Shown piece by piece: positions 24,990-33,601 of a stretch of DNA of 64,000 nt. The notes beneath the pieces are model-generated. The model was not told the DNA's origin. It saw nothing but the letters and a program-made list of their open reading frames with translations, and did no database searches. The stretch is from Palsa-504 sp963787645 (GTDB lineage Bacteria; Actinomycetota; Actinomycetes; Streptosporangiales; Streptosporangiaceae). Location of the stretch: positions 372,001-436,000 of the forward strand of contig CAWBDS010000002.1 of the NCBI GenBank assembly GCA_963787645.1, read 5' to 3'. The position numbers were made by a program, and so were the translations under genes. The stretch's first letter is position 1; each line of letters starts with the position of its first letter.

Positions 24990-27035
24990 TCACCCGGCGG
25001 TCAAGCTCGCCCGCCGGGTGACCTGCTGCAGGTACTCCTCACGGTTCAGCGGGTCGGCGCCCCACCGCGCCCGGGTCGGCACCGCGCCGCGCACCGGTGA
25101 ATATCGGTCAAAGACACCCTCCAGCACACCCTCGCCGCTGGTCAGCGCCGGTAGCGAGGCCCGCAGCTCGTGCACCCGCGCCGCCGGGACCTCGCCCTCC
25201 AGGACCAGCGCCCGGCCGTGCACCGCCGAAGCCAGCGGCACCTCGCGCGAAGACAACGGCACCGCGCGCAGGCGGGCCAGCGACGCCAGCAGCGGCCCGA
25301 GGCAGTCGGCCGGCGCGTCCAGCCGGAACCGGTGGACCGGCTCGCACACCACGGTTCCCGCCCGCTGCAGGGCCGAAGTCAGCACCAGCGGGGTCAGCTT
25401 GCGGTAGTCCTCGCCCGTGCTGGACAGGCTCTTGTTGAACCGCTGGTGACCGAGGCTGTGCTTGCCCAGGTAGCCGGAGTCCGTCATCACCACCGCGCAG
25501 TCCGGGACCTCCCAGCCGTACAGGCCTTGCCGCAGCGTCTCGCGCACCGTGTCCTCCACCGCCCGGAAGAACGCCAGCGGCATCGAACCCAGCTCCACCT
25601 CCAGGCCGAACGTCACGCCCGATCCCGCCGGAGCCGGCGAAACCCGCAGCCCGATCGTGGCCAGGAACGGATTGGGCGGCTGGTGCAGCCGCTCCACCGC
25701 GGCACCCGGTCCGGCCAGCCGCTCGATGCAGATCGTGGTCGTCGCCCGGAAGCTGACCGAAACCCCGAACTCCGCGGCCAGCGTCGCCTCGATGACCTCC
25801 TTCTGGACCTCACCGAACAGCGAGACGAAGACCTCCTGCCGGACATCGTCCTGCCGCACGTTGATCAGCGGGTCCTGCTCGGCGAGCTGGGCCAGCGCCG
25901 CGTGCAGCGCGCCACGTTCGGACGGATCGCGCGGCGTGACCACCGTCTCCAGCGTCGGCGGGGCGAACTGGCGCCGCCCGGCCGGCCCCAGTGACGTGCC
26001 CAGTGACGTGCCCAGTGACGTGCCCACCGCGTCGCCGACCTGGACCCCAGCCAGGCCCCACAGCTTGCCGATCTGCCCGGCCGACACCGACTCGCTCGGG
26101 GTCGCTGGACCCCCCGCGAACACACTGACCGCGGTCACCTTCCGCTCGCGGCCCTGGCCGGCCCGGACCTGATCGCGGGTGCGTACCGTACCGGAGAACA
26201 TCCGCACGTAGGCGATCTTCTCGCCCGCCGGCCCGCGTTCGACCTTGAACACCCGGCCCGACACCGGGCCTGCGGCGTTCCGGGCCGCCCGGGGCAGCAG
26301 TTCGGCCACGCCGTCCATCAGCGCGTCCACCCCGGCCCCGGTCAGCGCCGACCCGAAGTACACCGGGTGCACCTGACCCCGCGCGGTCTGTGCCGCGAGG
26401 CCCCGCCGCAGCCGCCGGTACGGAACCCGCGGCTGGCCCGCGACGTAGGCGGCCATCATCGCCTCGTCGTGCTCGGCCAGCACTTCGGTCAGCCGGGCGG
26501 AGAAGGCCGCGCCACCGCACAACTCAACCTCGGCCGCTCGGGTGCCCGGCTCGCGTACCCGGCCCATCGCCACCACCGCCGGGCTCAGCCGCTCGGCAAC
26601 CTCCCGGAGGACCCGCCGGTCATCCGCGCCGCGCCGGTCGACCTTGTTCACGAACAGCACGGCCGGGACCCCCAGCCGCCGCAGCGCGCGCATCAGGATC
26701 CGGGTCTGCGGCTGCACGCCCTCGACGGCCGAGATGACCAGCACCGCCCCGTCCAGCACGCTCAAGGCCCGTTCCACCTCGGCGATGAAGTCGGGGTGGC
26801 CCGGCGTGTCGATCAGGTTCACGGTCAGGGCGCCGATCCTGAACGAGACCACGGCGGACTTGATCGTGATGCCGCGCTGCCGTTCCAGCGCCAGCGAGTC
26901 GGTCTGGGTGGTGCCGTCATCGACGCTGCCAACCTCGTCGATGACCCCGGCCGCGTACAGCAGCCGTTCGGTCAGGGTGGTCTTACCGGCGTCTACATGC
27001 GCCAAGATCCCCAGGTTCAGCGTTCCGTGAACCAC
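24990..27035 (-). CDS. Tet(M)/OtrA-like ribosomal protection GTPase
   Basis: 681 residues from GTG 27035. The G-domain has AHVDAGKTTLTERLL (G1), LERQRGITIKSA (G2/G3 region), DTPGHPDF (G3) and FVNKVD (G4). The N-terminal GSVDDGTTQTD is characteristic of Tet(M)-class proteins rather than EF-G, as is the C-terminal GLYGWEVPDC. Such proteins bind the ribosome and dislodge tetracycline. Resistance to a tetracycline-like or other ribosome-targeting compound is inferred. An in-frame GTSL repeat near residue 345 comes from a 12-bp tandem triplication. A leader ORF and a possible stem suggest control of translation. Confidence 0.85.
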   Translation of the reverse strand: MVHGTLNLGILAHVDAGKTTLTERLLYAAGVIDEVGSVDDGTTQTDSLALERQRGITIKSAVVSFRIGALTVNLIDTPGHPDFIAEVERALSVLDGAVLVISAVEGVQPQTRILMRALRRLGVPAVLFVNKVDRRGADDRRVLREVAERLSPAVVAMGRVREPGTRAAEVELCGGAAFSARLTEVLAEHDEAMMAAYVAGQPRVPYRRLRRGLAAQTARGQVHPVYFGSALTGAGVDALMDGVAELLPRAARNAAGPVSGRVFKVERGPAGEKIAYVRMFSGTVRTRDQVRAGQGRERKVTAVSVFAGGPATPSESVSAGQIGKLWGLAGVQVGDAVGTSLGTSLGTSLGPAGRRQFAPPTLETVVTPRDPSERGALHAALAQLAEQDPLINVRQDDVRQEVFVSLFGEVQKEVIEATLAAEFGVSVSFRATTTICIERLAGPGAAVERLHQPPNPFLATIGLRVSPAPAGSGVTFGLEVELGSMPLAFFRAVEDTVRETLRQGLYGWEVPDCAVVMTDSGYLGKHSLGHQRFNKSLSSTGEDYRKLTPLVLTSALQRAGTVVCEPVHRFRLDAPADCLGPLLASLARLRAVPLSSREVPLASAVHGRALVLEGEVPAARVHELRASLPALTSGEGVLEGVFDRYSPVRGAVPTRARWGADPLNREEYLQQVTRRASLTAG
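25987..26022. repeat. 12-bp tandem repeat (3 copies) inside the ribosomal protection gene
   Basis: CCCAGTGACGTG is repeated exactly three times at 25987, 25999 and 26011, encoding GTSL units in frame on the minus strand. Exact DNA identity indicates recent slippage; it lies in a linker between domains and should be tolerated. Confidence 0.9.
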
Positions 27036-27096
27036 GCTTCATACCCTCCGGACAGGTGAAAAAGCCCTTGTCGATGGATATGAAGGCCGCTCGCAT
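26983..27096 (-). CDS. Leader ORF overlapping the ribosomal protection gene start
   Basis: A 37-codon ORF starts at ATG 27096 behind AGGGAGCGGAA and ends at TAA 26983. It overlaps the first 53 bases of the Tet(M)-like gene in another frame. It begins MRAAFISIDKGFFTC. Upstream, TCACCTGT (27121-27128) is complementary to ACAGGTGA (27052-27059), which sits next to the GGAGGG ribosome site of the main gene. Translation of the leader would open this pairing. This layout resembles antibiotic-responsive attenuation of tet/erm genes, but the function is inferred. Confidence 0.4.
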   Translation of the reverse strand: MRAAFISIDKGFFTCPEGMKRGSRNAEPGDLGACRRR

Positions 27097-27160
27097 TTCC
27101 GCTCCCTGGTTAGACCGACGTCACCTGTACCGTGCCCCACCGCCCCGGCCGGGGCAACTT

Positions 27161-27183
27161 ATTTTCTGCCGAACGGACCACCA
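27161..27183 (-). promoter_or_regulatory. Shared upstream motif, copy 1 (ribosomal protection gene)
   Basis: On the minus strand the segment GGTCCGTTCGG followed by an A-rich stretch (CAGAAAATAA) lies about 130 bp upstream of the GTG at 27035. Near-identical sequence precedes the genes starting at 36596 and 62442. Candidate promoter or activator site. Confidence 0.4.
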
Positions 27184-27213
27184 GGCGTGCGGCCGGACAC
27201 GCTCCAGCCGCCC

Positions 27214-28079
27214 CTAGGCGTCGCGGCGCAGCAGCGTCACCGCGGTAACCGCGATCAGGGCGGCCGCCAGGACCAGGAAGATCCCGGCCTCGATGCCCTG
27301 GAACGTCCAGTAGCGGTCGGCGGGCTGGTAGGTGAGGAATCCGCGGAAGTGGGCCAGCGCCTGCGTGCACGACGGCGGGGGAGTGAAGGGACTCCTGATC
27401 GTCTGATTACAGGATGCCGGGAGGTAGGTGACCGGAATGCCGTTGAGCACGTTCCCGTTGCTGCCCTGATCGATCGGCAGGCCGTTCGGGCCCAGGACGC
27501 CCGACGCGAGGCTCCAGTACGACCCCGGCGGCGTGACGCTCCTGGTCACGGGGTAGTACACGGTGACCGGGTTCAGGTACTGCCGGCGCAGGCGAACAGC
27601 GCGTAGGCCACCGGGACGATGCCCATGATGTCGAACCGGCCGGAGTCGAACGCGTCGAGCTGCAGCGCGTTGTTCGCCCCTTCCCACCACGTCACCAGGG
27701 CCGAGATCACGCCGCCCCAGACCGCCGCGGCCAGCACCATCCAGCCGACCTTGACCGCCAGCCAGCGCCTGCGCGTGATGCTCTGCATCCACGCGAAGTG
27801 GGTGGTGCCCGCCTCGGACTCCGCGGCCACCAGCGGCGCCCCCCAGAAGAGCCCGACCAGCAGCGGCGCGGCCAGCGTCGAGATGACCAGGAAGCCGACC
27901 GCGTGACTGCCCAGGAACAGGTTCTGGCAACCGTGACTGGCGGCGCAGGCGGCCCGCGCGGCGTGCCACTGGTCCGCCGCCTGCACCCCGGTGATCACGA
28001 TCAGCACGGCGAACGCGGCCAGCAGCGCGGCGCCCAGGTAGAACTGAAGGCGGTACTGCCGCCAGACCAGCCAGGTCAT
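27214..28079 (-). pseudogene. ABC-transporter permease paralogue broken by an internal deletion
   Basis: The first ~165 residues (ATG 28079, MTWLVWRQYRLQFYLG) closely parallel the neighbouring permease. After VPVAYALFACA a stop follows in frame. The rest (RRQYLNPVTVYYPV through AALIAVTAVTLLRRDA) continues in another frame to 27214. Compared with the intact paralogue about 106 bp are missing near 27575, removing one or two transmembrane helices and shifting the frame. The 3' end is still very similar to the paralogue, so the damage looks recent. Confidence 0.8.
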
Positions 28080-28097
28080 GTCTTGGTCTCCAAATGC

Positions 28098-29081
28098 TCA
28101 GGCGTCGCGGCGGAGCAGCGTCACCGCGGTGACCGCGATGAGGGCGGCGGCTAGGACCACGAAGATGCCGGTCTCGATGCCCTGGAACGCCCAGAAGCGG
28201 TCGCCGGGCTGGTAGGTCAGGTACGCGTGGTAGTGCGACAGCGCCTGCACGCAGGCCGCCGGGGGATCGTTGGGAGCGTTGGGGCCGTTCATCACCGAGC
28301 AGGCACTGGGCAGGTCGGTCAGCGGGACGCCGTCCAAGTAGGGCGTGTTGTTCGGCTGGGCGAGCAGCTGGCCGTTCGGGCCGAGGACCCCCGACCCGAG
28401 CTGCCAGTAGGCGCCCTTCGGGGTGAAGCCGCTCACCACGTTGGAGGTCACCGTGACCGGGCTGATGTAGTGCGAGCGCAGCCACAGCGTGATCGCCACG
28501 CGCACCGCGACGAACCCGGCCAGCGTGACGGCGATGGCCGGCAGCGTCCGGCGCAGGAGGGCCCCCGCCGTGACCCCCAGCGCCACCGCGAACAGTGAGT
28601 AGCCCACCGGGACCAGGCCCATGATGTCGAACCGCCCGGGATCGAACTGGTTGAGCTGCTCGGCGTTGGTCGGGCTGGCCCACCAGGTCACCAGGGCCGA
28701 GATGACCCCGCCCCAGACCGCCGCGGCCAGCAGCATCCAGCCGATCTTGACCGCCAGCCAGCGCTTGCGGGTGACGCTCTGCATCCACGCGAACTGAGTG
28801 GTGCCGGCCTCGGCCTCGGCGGCCACCAGCGGCGCGCCCCAGAACAGCCCGACCAGTACCGGTGTGCCCAGCGTGGCGATGACCAGGAAGCCCACCACCT
28901 TGCTGCCCATGAATAGCCCGCCGAGCTGCCGGCAGCCGTGGCCCGGGATACAGCCCTGGGCCGAGTGAAACTGGTTCGACACCTGCTCGCCGGTGACCAC
29001 GATCATGACGGCGAACGCGGCCAGCAGCGCGGCGCCGACTAGGTACTGGACGCGATGCTGGCGCCAGACAAGCCAGGTCAT
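28098..29081 (-). CDS. ABC-2-type permease of the GntR-regulated transporter
   Basis: 327 residues, about six hydrophobic segments, beginning MTWLVWRQHRVQYLVGAA and ending IAVTAVTLLRRDA. A long extracellular loop lies between helices 5 and 6 (VTSNVVSG to TYQPGDRF) with Pro/Asn-rich sequence. WRQHR and the overall topology match actinobacterial ABC transporter permeases paired with YtrA-type regulators. ATGA overlap with the ATPase gene. Substrate unknown; export is likely for this architecture. Confidence 0.8.
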   Translation of the reverse strand: MTWLVWRQHRVQYLVGAALLAAFAVMIVVTGEQVSNQFHSAQGCIPGHGCRQLGGLFMGSKVVGFLVIATLGTPVLVGLFWGAPLVAAEAEAGTTQFAWMQSVTRKRWLAVKIGWMLLAAAVWGGVISALVTWWASPTNAEQLNQFDPGRFDIMGLVPVGYSLFAVALGVTAGALLRRTLPAIAVTLAGFVAVRVAITLWLRSHYISPVTVTSNVVSGFTPKGAYWQLGSGVLGPNGQLLAQPNNTPYLDGVPLTDLPSACSVMNGPNAPNDPPAACVQALSHYHAYLTYQPGDRFWAFQGIETGIFVVLAAALIAVTAVTLLRRDA

Positions 29082-29995
29082 TGGTCATCTCCAACCGCGG
29101 TGAGATGGTGGGTCGGGGTCGGGGTCGGGGCTGGGGTTGGGGGGACTTCCTCGCCCAGGTAGGCCAGCGCGAGCTCTTCCAGGCTGACCTCGCTGACGCC
29201 GAACGCCGGGTCGATGACCGGGCCGTTCAGCCGGACCAGCATGGTGGTCTGCCGCGGCGTGCGGGTGACCTGCACCACACGCTGGTCGCGTTCGATGGCC
29301 GTGGTGTCCTTGTTCGGGCCGGTCAGGATCCGGTGCTCGGCCAGCAGGTCCTCGATGTCGCCGCACAGCTGGACCCGGGACGCGGCCAGCATGATCAGGT
29401 GGTCGCAGACCCGTTCCAGGTCCGCGATCAGGTGCGAGGACAGCAGCACGGTCAGGCTGCCCATGGCTACCGCGTCGGCCAGCACGCCCAGGAAGTTCCG
29501 CCGGGCCAGCGGGTCGAGCGCGGCGACCGGCTCGTCGAGCAGCAGCAGCCGGGGCTGCTTGGCCAGGACCAGAGCCAGGGCCACCTGGGCTCGCTGCCCG
29601 CCGGACAGCTTGCCCACCGCCCGGTCCAGCGGGATCTTCAGCCCCGTCAGCCGCTCGCGCACCAGCGCGCTGTCCCAGCGCGGGTTCAGGTGCGCGCCGG
29701 CCTGGATGTGATCCTCGGCCGACAGCCGCCGGTACAGCGGGATCTCCTGGCCCAGGTAGCCGACGTCGGCCAGGAAGGCCGGATCCTGGCGCGGGGTGCC
29801 GCCGTTCACCGTGGCCTGGCCGGCGCTCGGCTTGGACAGCCCGGCCAGCAGGCGCAGCAGCGTGGTCTTGCCCGCTCCGTTCGGCCCGATGAGCCCGGAA
29901 ATCCGGCCCTCCGGCACGCTGATCGTGCCGTCGTTCAGGGCCGTGACCTTACGGTATCGCTTGGTCAGCCCGCTGGTCTGGATCGCGAGAGTCAT
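29078..29995 (-). CDS. ABC transporter ATP-binding protein (YtrB-like)
   Basis: 305 residues from ATG 29995 (ATGA with the GntR stop). Walker A GLIGPNGAGKTTLLRLLAG, signature KLSGGQRAQVALALVLA, Walker B LLLLDEPVAALDPLAR, switch His in LLSSHLIADL. The C-terminal ~70 residues form an accessory region ending in a Pro/Thr-rich tail. It drives the adjacent permease(s). Confidence 0.88.
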   Translation of the reverse strand: MTLAIQTSGLTKRYRKVTALNDGTISVPEGRISGLIGPNGAGKTTLLRLLAGLSKPSAGQATVNGGTPRQDPAFLADVGYLGQEIPLYRRLSAEDHIQAGAHLNPRWDSALVRERLTGLKIPLDRAVGKLSGGQRAQVALALVLAKQPRLLLLDEPVAALDPLARRNFLGVLADAVAMGSLTVLLSSHLIADLERVCDHLIMLAASRVQLCGDIEDLLAEHRILTGPNKDTTAIERDQRVVQVTRTPRQTTMLVRLNGPVIDPAFGVSEVSLEELALAYLGEEVPPTPAPTPTPTHHLTAVGDDQ

Positions 29996-30384
29996 GCGAT
30001 CTCCTCCTCGTCCGCCGCCCGCAACGTGACGCGCAGCAGTTCCTCGATCGTTTCGTCGTCCAGCCCGGCGTCGCGGGCTTCGGCTACCCATCGGGTCAGC
30101 CCGCGGCTCAGCCGCGAGTGGATGCCCGGCGGCGGCCCGGGCGGGCGGCTGCGCACGAACGTGCCATGTCCCACCCGGGCCTCGACCAGGCCGTCACGCT
30201 CCAGGTCGCGATAGGCCTTCAGCACGGTGTTGGGGTTGATCGCCGTGGCCGAGACAACCTCTCGCACGGTGGGCAGCTGGTCCCCGACGTCCAGCACGCC
30301 CATCCGCAGGGCCTGCCTGACCTGCTGGACGATCTGCAGGTACGGCGGCACCACCGAACGGCCGTCAATGCGGAAGCTGATCAT
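29992..30384 (-). CDS. GntR-family regulator (YtrA subfamily)
   Basis: 130 residues, the short YtrA type with a winged helix and only ~50 extra residues. HTH: PYLQIVQQVRQALRMGVL, LPTVREVVSATAINPNTVLK, AYRDLERDGLVEARVGHGTFV. The C-terminal helices (DDETIEELLRVTLRAADEEE) probably dimerise. First gene of the operon GntR-ATPase-permease-permease remnant; a perfect 24-bp palindrome 15 bp upstream is the likely autoregulatory operator. Confidence 0.88.
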   Translation of the reverse strand: MISFRIDGRSVVPPYLQIVQQVRQALRMGVLDVGDQLPTVREVVSATAINPNTVLKAYRDLERDGLVEARVGHGTFVRSRPPGPPPGIHSRLSRGLTRWVAEARDAGLDDETIEELLRVTLRAADEEEIA

Positions 30385-30398
30385 GTCGTGCGTGCTCC

Positions 30399-30422
30399 AG
30401 TGTCTTAGTTACCTAAGACACT
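30399..30422. promoter_or_regulatory. Operator of the YtrA-type GntR regulator
   Basis: Arms AGTGTCTTAG and CTAAGACACT flank a 4-base centre (TTAC), immediately upstream of the GntR start. Perfect 10-bp arms and position fit a GntR/YtrA dimer site that represses the operon. Confidence 0.82.
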
Positions 30423-30496
30423 AGGTCGCTGATGCGCTGCCGTCAACTCGGCCGACCGTAACGGTCTCGTATCGCTGCCTGCGTATGCTCGCTGGC

Positions 30497-31639
30497 ATGC
30501 ACACGCAGCGGCCCCGCCTGGCCTGGGCGCTGCTCGGCCTCACCGCGGCGCTGATCGTCTGCGCGGTGGTGATCGGCTCGCTGCGCGGTCAGAGCTGGAA
30601 CGAGAAGTTCGCCTTCATCCCGGTCTCGGCCTCGTTCGCCGTGGTGGGCGCGCTGGTCGCCGCGCGGACCGCGAACCGCCTGGGCTGGCTGTTGCTGGCC
30701 GCGGCCACGGTCAGCGCGGCCACGGTGCTGGCCTCCGCCTACGCCGGACCGGCGCCGGCCGGCAATCTGCCCGGTGCGGCCTGGGTGGCCTGGATCTTCG
30801 GCGTGCTGCTGGGCATTACCGGGCCGTTGTTCTGGCTGACTCCGCTGCTGTTCCCTGATGGCCGGCCGCCGTCCTCACGGTGGCGTCCCGCGGTGTGGGC
30901 GGCCGCTGTGGCCGGGCTCGGCGCTTCGCTGTGCGCGGCATTGTCCGACGTTCAGTTCTCCAACGACTTCCCCGGCCTGCGGGACCCGGTGACGGTCGTC
31001 GCCCCGCTGGGCACGGCCTACAACCTGTCTCAGGAACTGGGGCTGCTCGTGCTGGTCGCCGGCGTGGTCTCAATGATCGTCCGGTTCCGGCGCTCGGACA
31101 CCGAACAGCGGCTCCAGCTCAAGTGGTTCCTGTACGCCTCGGCGGTCGCGGGGGTCGTGGTGTTCGTCGCCAGCGACCTGACCAACAATCCGCTGGTCGA
31201 ATTCGAGATCGTCTTCCCGCTGATCCCGGCCGCCATTGCCATCGCGATCCTGAAGTACCGGCTGTACGACATCGACCGGCTGATCAGCCGCACCCTGGCC
31301 TACGCGATCGTGACCGGCCTGCTGGTCGGCGTGTACGCCGGGCTGGTCCTGCTGGCCACCCAGGTGCTGACCATCACCTCACCGGTGGCCGTGGCCGCGT
31401 CCACGCTCGCCGCGGCGGCGCTGTTCACCCCGCTGCGCCGGCGCGTGCAGCGGGTGGTGGACCGCCGGTTCAACCGGGTCCGCTACGACGCCGACCAGAC
31501 CATCGCCGCCTTCGCCGCCCGGCTCCGGGACGCCGTCGACCTCAACGCGGTCCGGTCCGACCTGCTGGCCGTGGTCAACACCACGGTCGAGCCCGCCCAC
31601 CTCGCGGTCTGGACCGTCCCGGTCGCTAGACAGCCATAG
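30497..31639 (+). CDS. Multi-pass membrane protein resembling the input half of sensor kinases
   Basis: 380 residues from ATG 30497. About eight transmembrane helices in two groups of four, for example LAWALLGLTAALIVCAVVIG and AYAIVTGLLVGVYAGLVLLA. Between and after them are features common to actinobacterial membrane-anchored sensor kinases: LKYRLYDIDRLISRTLAY and PLRRRVQRVVDRRFNRVRYD. The protein ends after a short soluble stretch (VVNTTVEPAHLAVWTV) without any histidine-kinase domain. Such stand-alone versions are frequent in actinobacteria. Function unknown. Confidence 0.7.
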   Translation: MHTQRPRLAWALLGLTAALIVCAVVIGSLRGQSWNEKFAFIPVSASFAVVGALVAARTANRLGWLLLAAATVSAATVLASAYAGPAPAGNLPGAAWVAWIFGVLLGITGPLFWLTPLLFPDGRPPSSRWRPAVWAAAVAGLGASLCAALSDVQFSNDFPGLRDPVTVVAPLGTAYNLSQELGLLVLVAGVVSMIVRFRRSDTEQRLQLKWFLYASAVAGVVVFVASDLTNNPLVEFEIVFPLIPAAIAIAILKYRLYDIDRLISRTLAYAIVTGLLVGVYAGLVLLATQVLTITSPVAVAASTLAAAALFTPLRRRVQRVVDRRFNRVRYDADQTIAAFAARLRDAVDLNAVRSDLLAVVNTTVEPAHLAVWTVPVARQP

Positions 31640-32864
31640 CGTCCTCGTCCCACAGGGCGGGGTCGCGGGCGGCGATCCGCGCGCCGATACCGGCCAGCAC
31701 CTGGCCGTCGGGCCGGGCCGGAAGCTGCCGGCCGTCCCGCAACCGCAATGCCACCTCGTCCGCGGCCGCCTCGCGGCCGCCGATCACCGCCTGGTACGGC
31801 ACCAGCCGGTGGTCGCGGATCCGTGCGCCCAGGCTGCCGTCCTCCGGCCGGGCCACCGCCGCCCGTAGCCCGCGCTCGACCGCCTGACCGGCGAGCGCCT
31901 CGGCCGCCGCCAGCTGTGCCTCGGCGACCGGCAGCACCACGAGCTGAACCGGCGCCAGCCAGGCCGGGAAGGCGCCGCCGTGCACCTCGATGAGCTGGGC
32001 CACGGCCCGCTCGGCGCTGCCGATGATGCTCCGGTGCACCAGCACCGGCCGGTGCCGCGCCCCGCCGGCGCCGACATACGACAGGCCGAACCGCTCCGGC
32101 AGGTAGAAGTCGACCTGGATGGTGGACAAGCTGGCCTCTCGTTCGGCGCGGTCGGCGACCTGCACGTCGATCTTCGGTCCGTAGAACGCGGCTTCGCCCT
32201 CCTCGGCCTCATACGGCACCCCGGCCCGCTCCAGAACCTGCTCGAACAGGTCGACGGCCCGGCTCCACATCGCCGGATCGCCGACGTACTTGCCGTCCCG
32301 GCTGGGCAGCGACAGCCGGTACCGGGCTGGCTCGATGCCCAGCGCCCGGTAGGCCTGCCTGATCAGCTCCAGGGCGGCCGCCACCTCGTCCGCGACCTGG
32401 TCCGGGGCGCAGAAGATGTGCGCGTCGTTCAGCTGGATGGCCCGTACCCGGGTCAGCCCGCCCAGGACGCCGGACAGCTCGGACCGGTACATGCCGCCCA
32501 GCTCGGCCATCCGCAACGGCAGGTCACGGTAACTGCGCCCCCGGGACCGGTAGATCAGCGCGTGGTGCGGGCACAGGCTAGGACGCAGCACGACCTGCTC
32601 GCCGCCGATGTCCATCGGCGGGTACATGCCATCCCGGTAATGCCACCAGTGCCCGGAGATCTCATACAGCTCGCGCTTGGCCAGCACCGGGGAGTAGACG
32701 TGCTGGTAGCCAGCTCGCTGCTCGACCTGCCTGACGTACTCCTCCAGCGCGTGCCGCACCGCGGCGCCGGCCGGCAGCCAGTACGGCAGCCCGGCGCCGA
32801 TCAACGGGTCGGTATCGAACAGCTCGAGCTCACGGCCGAGCTTGCGATGGTCGTACATGGTCAT
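31626..32864 (-). CDS. thrS: Threonyl-tRNA synthetase, minimal form lacking editing domains
   Basis: 412 residues beginning directly with the class II catalytic core: the TGS and N2 editing domains of housekeeping ThrRS (~650 residues) are absent. Motif 2 region is ELGGMYRSELSGVLGGLTRV; motif 3 is VLVHRSIIGSAERAVAQLI. Zinc ligands are placed as expected: Cys in RPSLCPHHA, His in LNDAHIF, and His in VLVHRS. A C-terminal anticodon-binding domain starts about residue 305. Secondary ThrRS copies of this type are sometimes linked to resistance to ThrRS inhibitors. A Thr-codon attenuator upstream indicates induction on threonyl-tRNA shortage. Start ATG 32864 follows GAGGAGATGACC. Confidence 0.85.
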   Translation of the reverse strand: MTMYDHRKLGRELELFDTDPLIGAGLPYWLPAGAAVRHALEEYVRQVEQRAGYQHVYSPVLAKRELYEISGHWWHYRDGMYPPMDIGGEQVVLRPSLCPHHALIYRSRGRSYRDLPLRMAELGGMYRSELSGVLGGLTRVRAIQLNDAHIFCAPDQVADEVAAALELIRQAYRALGIEPARYRLSLPSRDGKYVGDPAMWSRAVDLFEQVLERAGVPYEAEEGEAAFYGPKIDVQVADRAEREASLSTIQVDFYLPERFGLSYVGAGGARHRPVLVHRSIIGSAERAVAQLIEVHGGAFPAWLAPVQLVVLPVAEAQLAAAEALAGQAVERGLRAAVARPEDGSLGARIRDHRLVPYQAVIGGREAAADEVALRLRDGRQLPARPDGQVLAGIGARIAARDPALWDEDAMAV

Positions 32865-32903
32865 CTCCTCGCGATAGGGCGGGCAAGTGACCAGGGAACG
32901 CGA

Positions 32904-32931
32904 AAGCCCCGGAGCACTCGCCCCGGGGCTT
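32904..32931 (-). terminator. Attenuator hairpin in the thrS leader
   Basis: Nine-bp arms AAGCCCCGG and CCGGGGCTT with a 10-base loop, followed by TTTCGCG, lie 40 bp before the thrS start and 15 bp after the leader-peptide stop. This is the position of a ribosome-controlled transcription terminator. Confidence 0.75.
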
Positions 32932-32945
32932 GATTAAAGCAGCAG

Positions 32946-32996
32946 TCAGCGCGCCGGGACCGGTTCCGGCGTCGTCGTCATGGCCGCGCGCATCAT
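32946..32996 (-). CDS. thrS leader peptide with three consecutive Thr codons
   Basis: A 16-residue ORF, MMRAAMTTTPEPVPAR, ends 15 bases before the attenuator hairpin. The run of three ACG (Thr) codons is the classic sensing element: stalling on scarce threonyl-tRNA would favour readthrough into thrS. A TATCGT hexamer seven bases upstream of the ATG suggests a leaderless start. No strong Shine-Dalgarno is present, consistent with that. Confidence 0.72.
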   Translation of the reverse strand: MMRAAMTTTPEPVPAR

Positions 32997-33132
32997 GAAT
33001 CCACGATAACACCCGCCAGACGGCCCGTGTTTGATCACGCTGTGTTTGATCACGCTGCCTTGGCAGGCCGCCCGCCCGGGCGTAGGCTGCGCGATCTACG
33101 GGGCGTTTACTTTCCCGAGCTCAGGGGGCCGG

Positions 33133-33513
33133 ATGGCCGATTTCGCACAGACCATCGCGACCGCGTATGCCGTCGACGGGGCCGCCCTCGACCTGGGGCA
33201 AGGCGTGCACGATGGCGCGGTCGTCCCCGGGGCCATGGTCAAGCTCCCGCTGCGTATGGTGCACCGGCACGGCCTGATCGCGGGCGCCACCGGCACCGGC
33301 AAGACCAAGACCCTGCAGGGGATCGCCGAGCAGCTATCCAGCGCCGGCGTGCCGGTGTTCGTGGCCGACGTCAAGGGCGACCTGTCCGGCGTAGCCGAGC
33401 CCGGCGACGCGGCCAAGCGCGCCGCCGATCTCGGCCTGCAGTCCAAGGAGGGTAAGAAGCTCGAGAAGCAGGTTATGCGCGGCATCTTCGGGCTGCTCAA
33501 GAAGAATCTGTGA
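33133..33513 (+). pseudogene. HerA/DUF853-family ATPase with a large internal deletion
   Basis: Only 126 residues where the family is about 500. The N-terminal part has Walker A AGATGTGKTKTLQGIAEQL and Walker B-like PVFVADVKGDLSGVAEPG. After RAADLGLQ it jumps to a typical family C-terminus, KKLEKQVMRGIFGLLKKNL. About 370 residues, including most of the ATPase core, are missing but the frame is preserved. It may produce a short non-functional protein. Start ATG 33133 follows GGGGG. Confidence 0.72.
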
Positions 33514-33601
33514 CGCTGTCCATGGCGACCGCGGGCATTCGTCGTGTGGGTGACCCGGACGGACCGGGCCGACGCTAGCCTGAGGACTCCGGAGGAAGAC
33601 C

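Noticed and set aside
27214..29094. A single 626-codon frame covering both permeases
   Set aside because: It is mostly out of frame with the intact permease; only its last part is real sequence of the broken paralogue.
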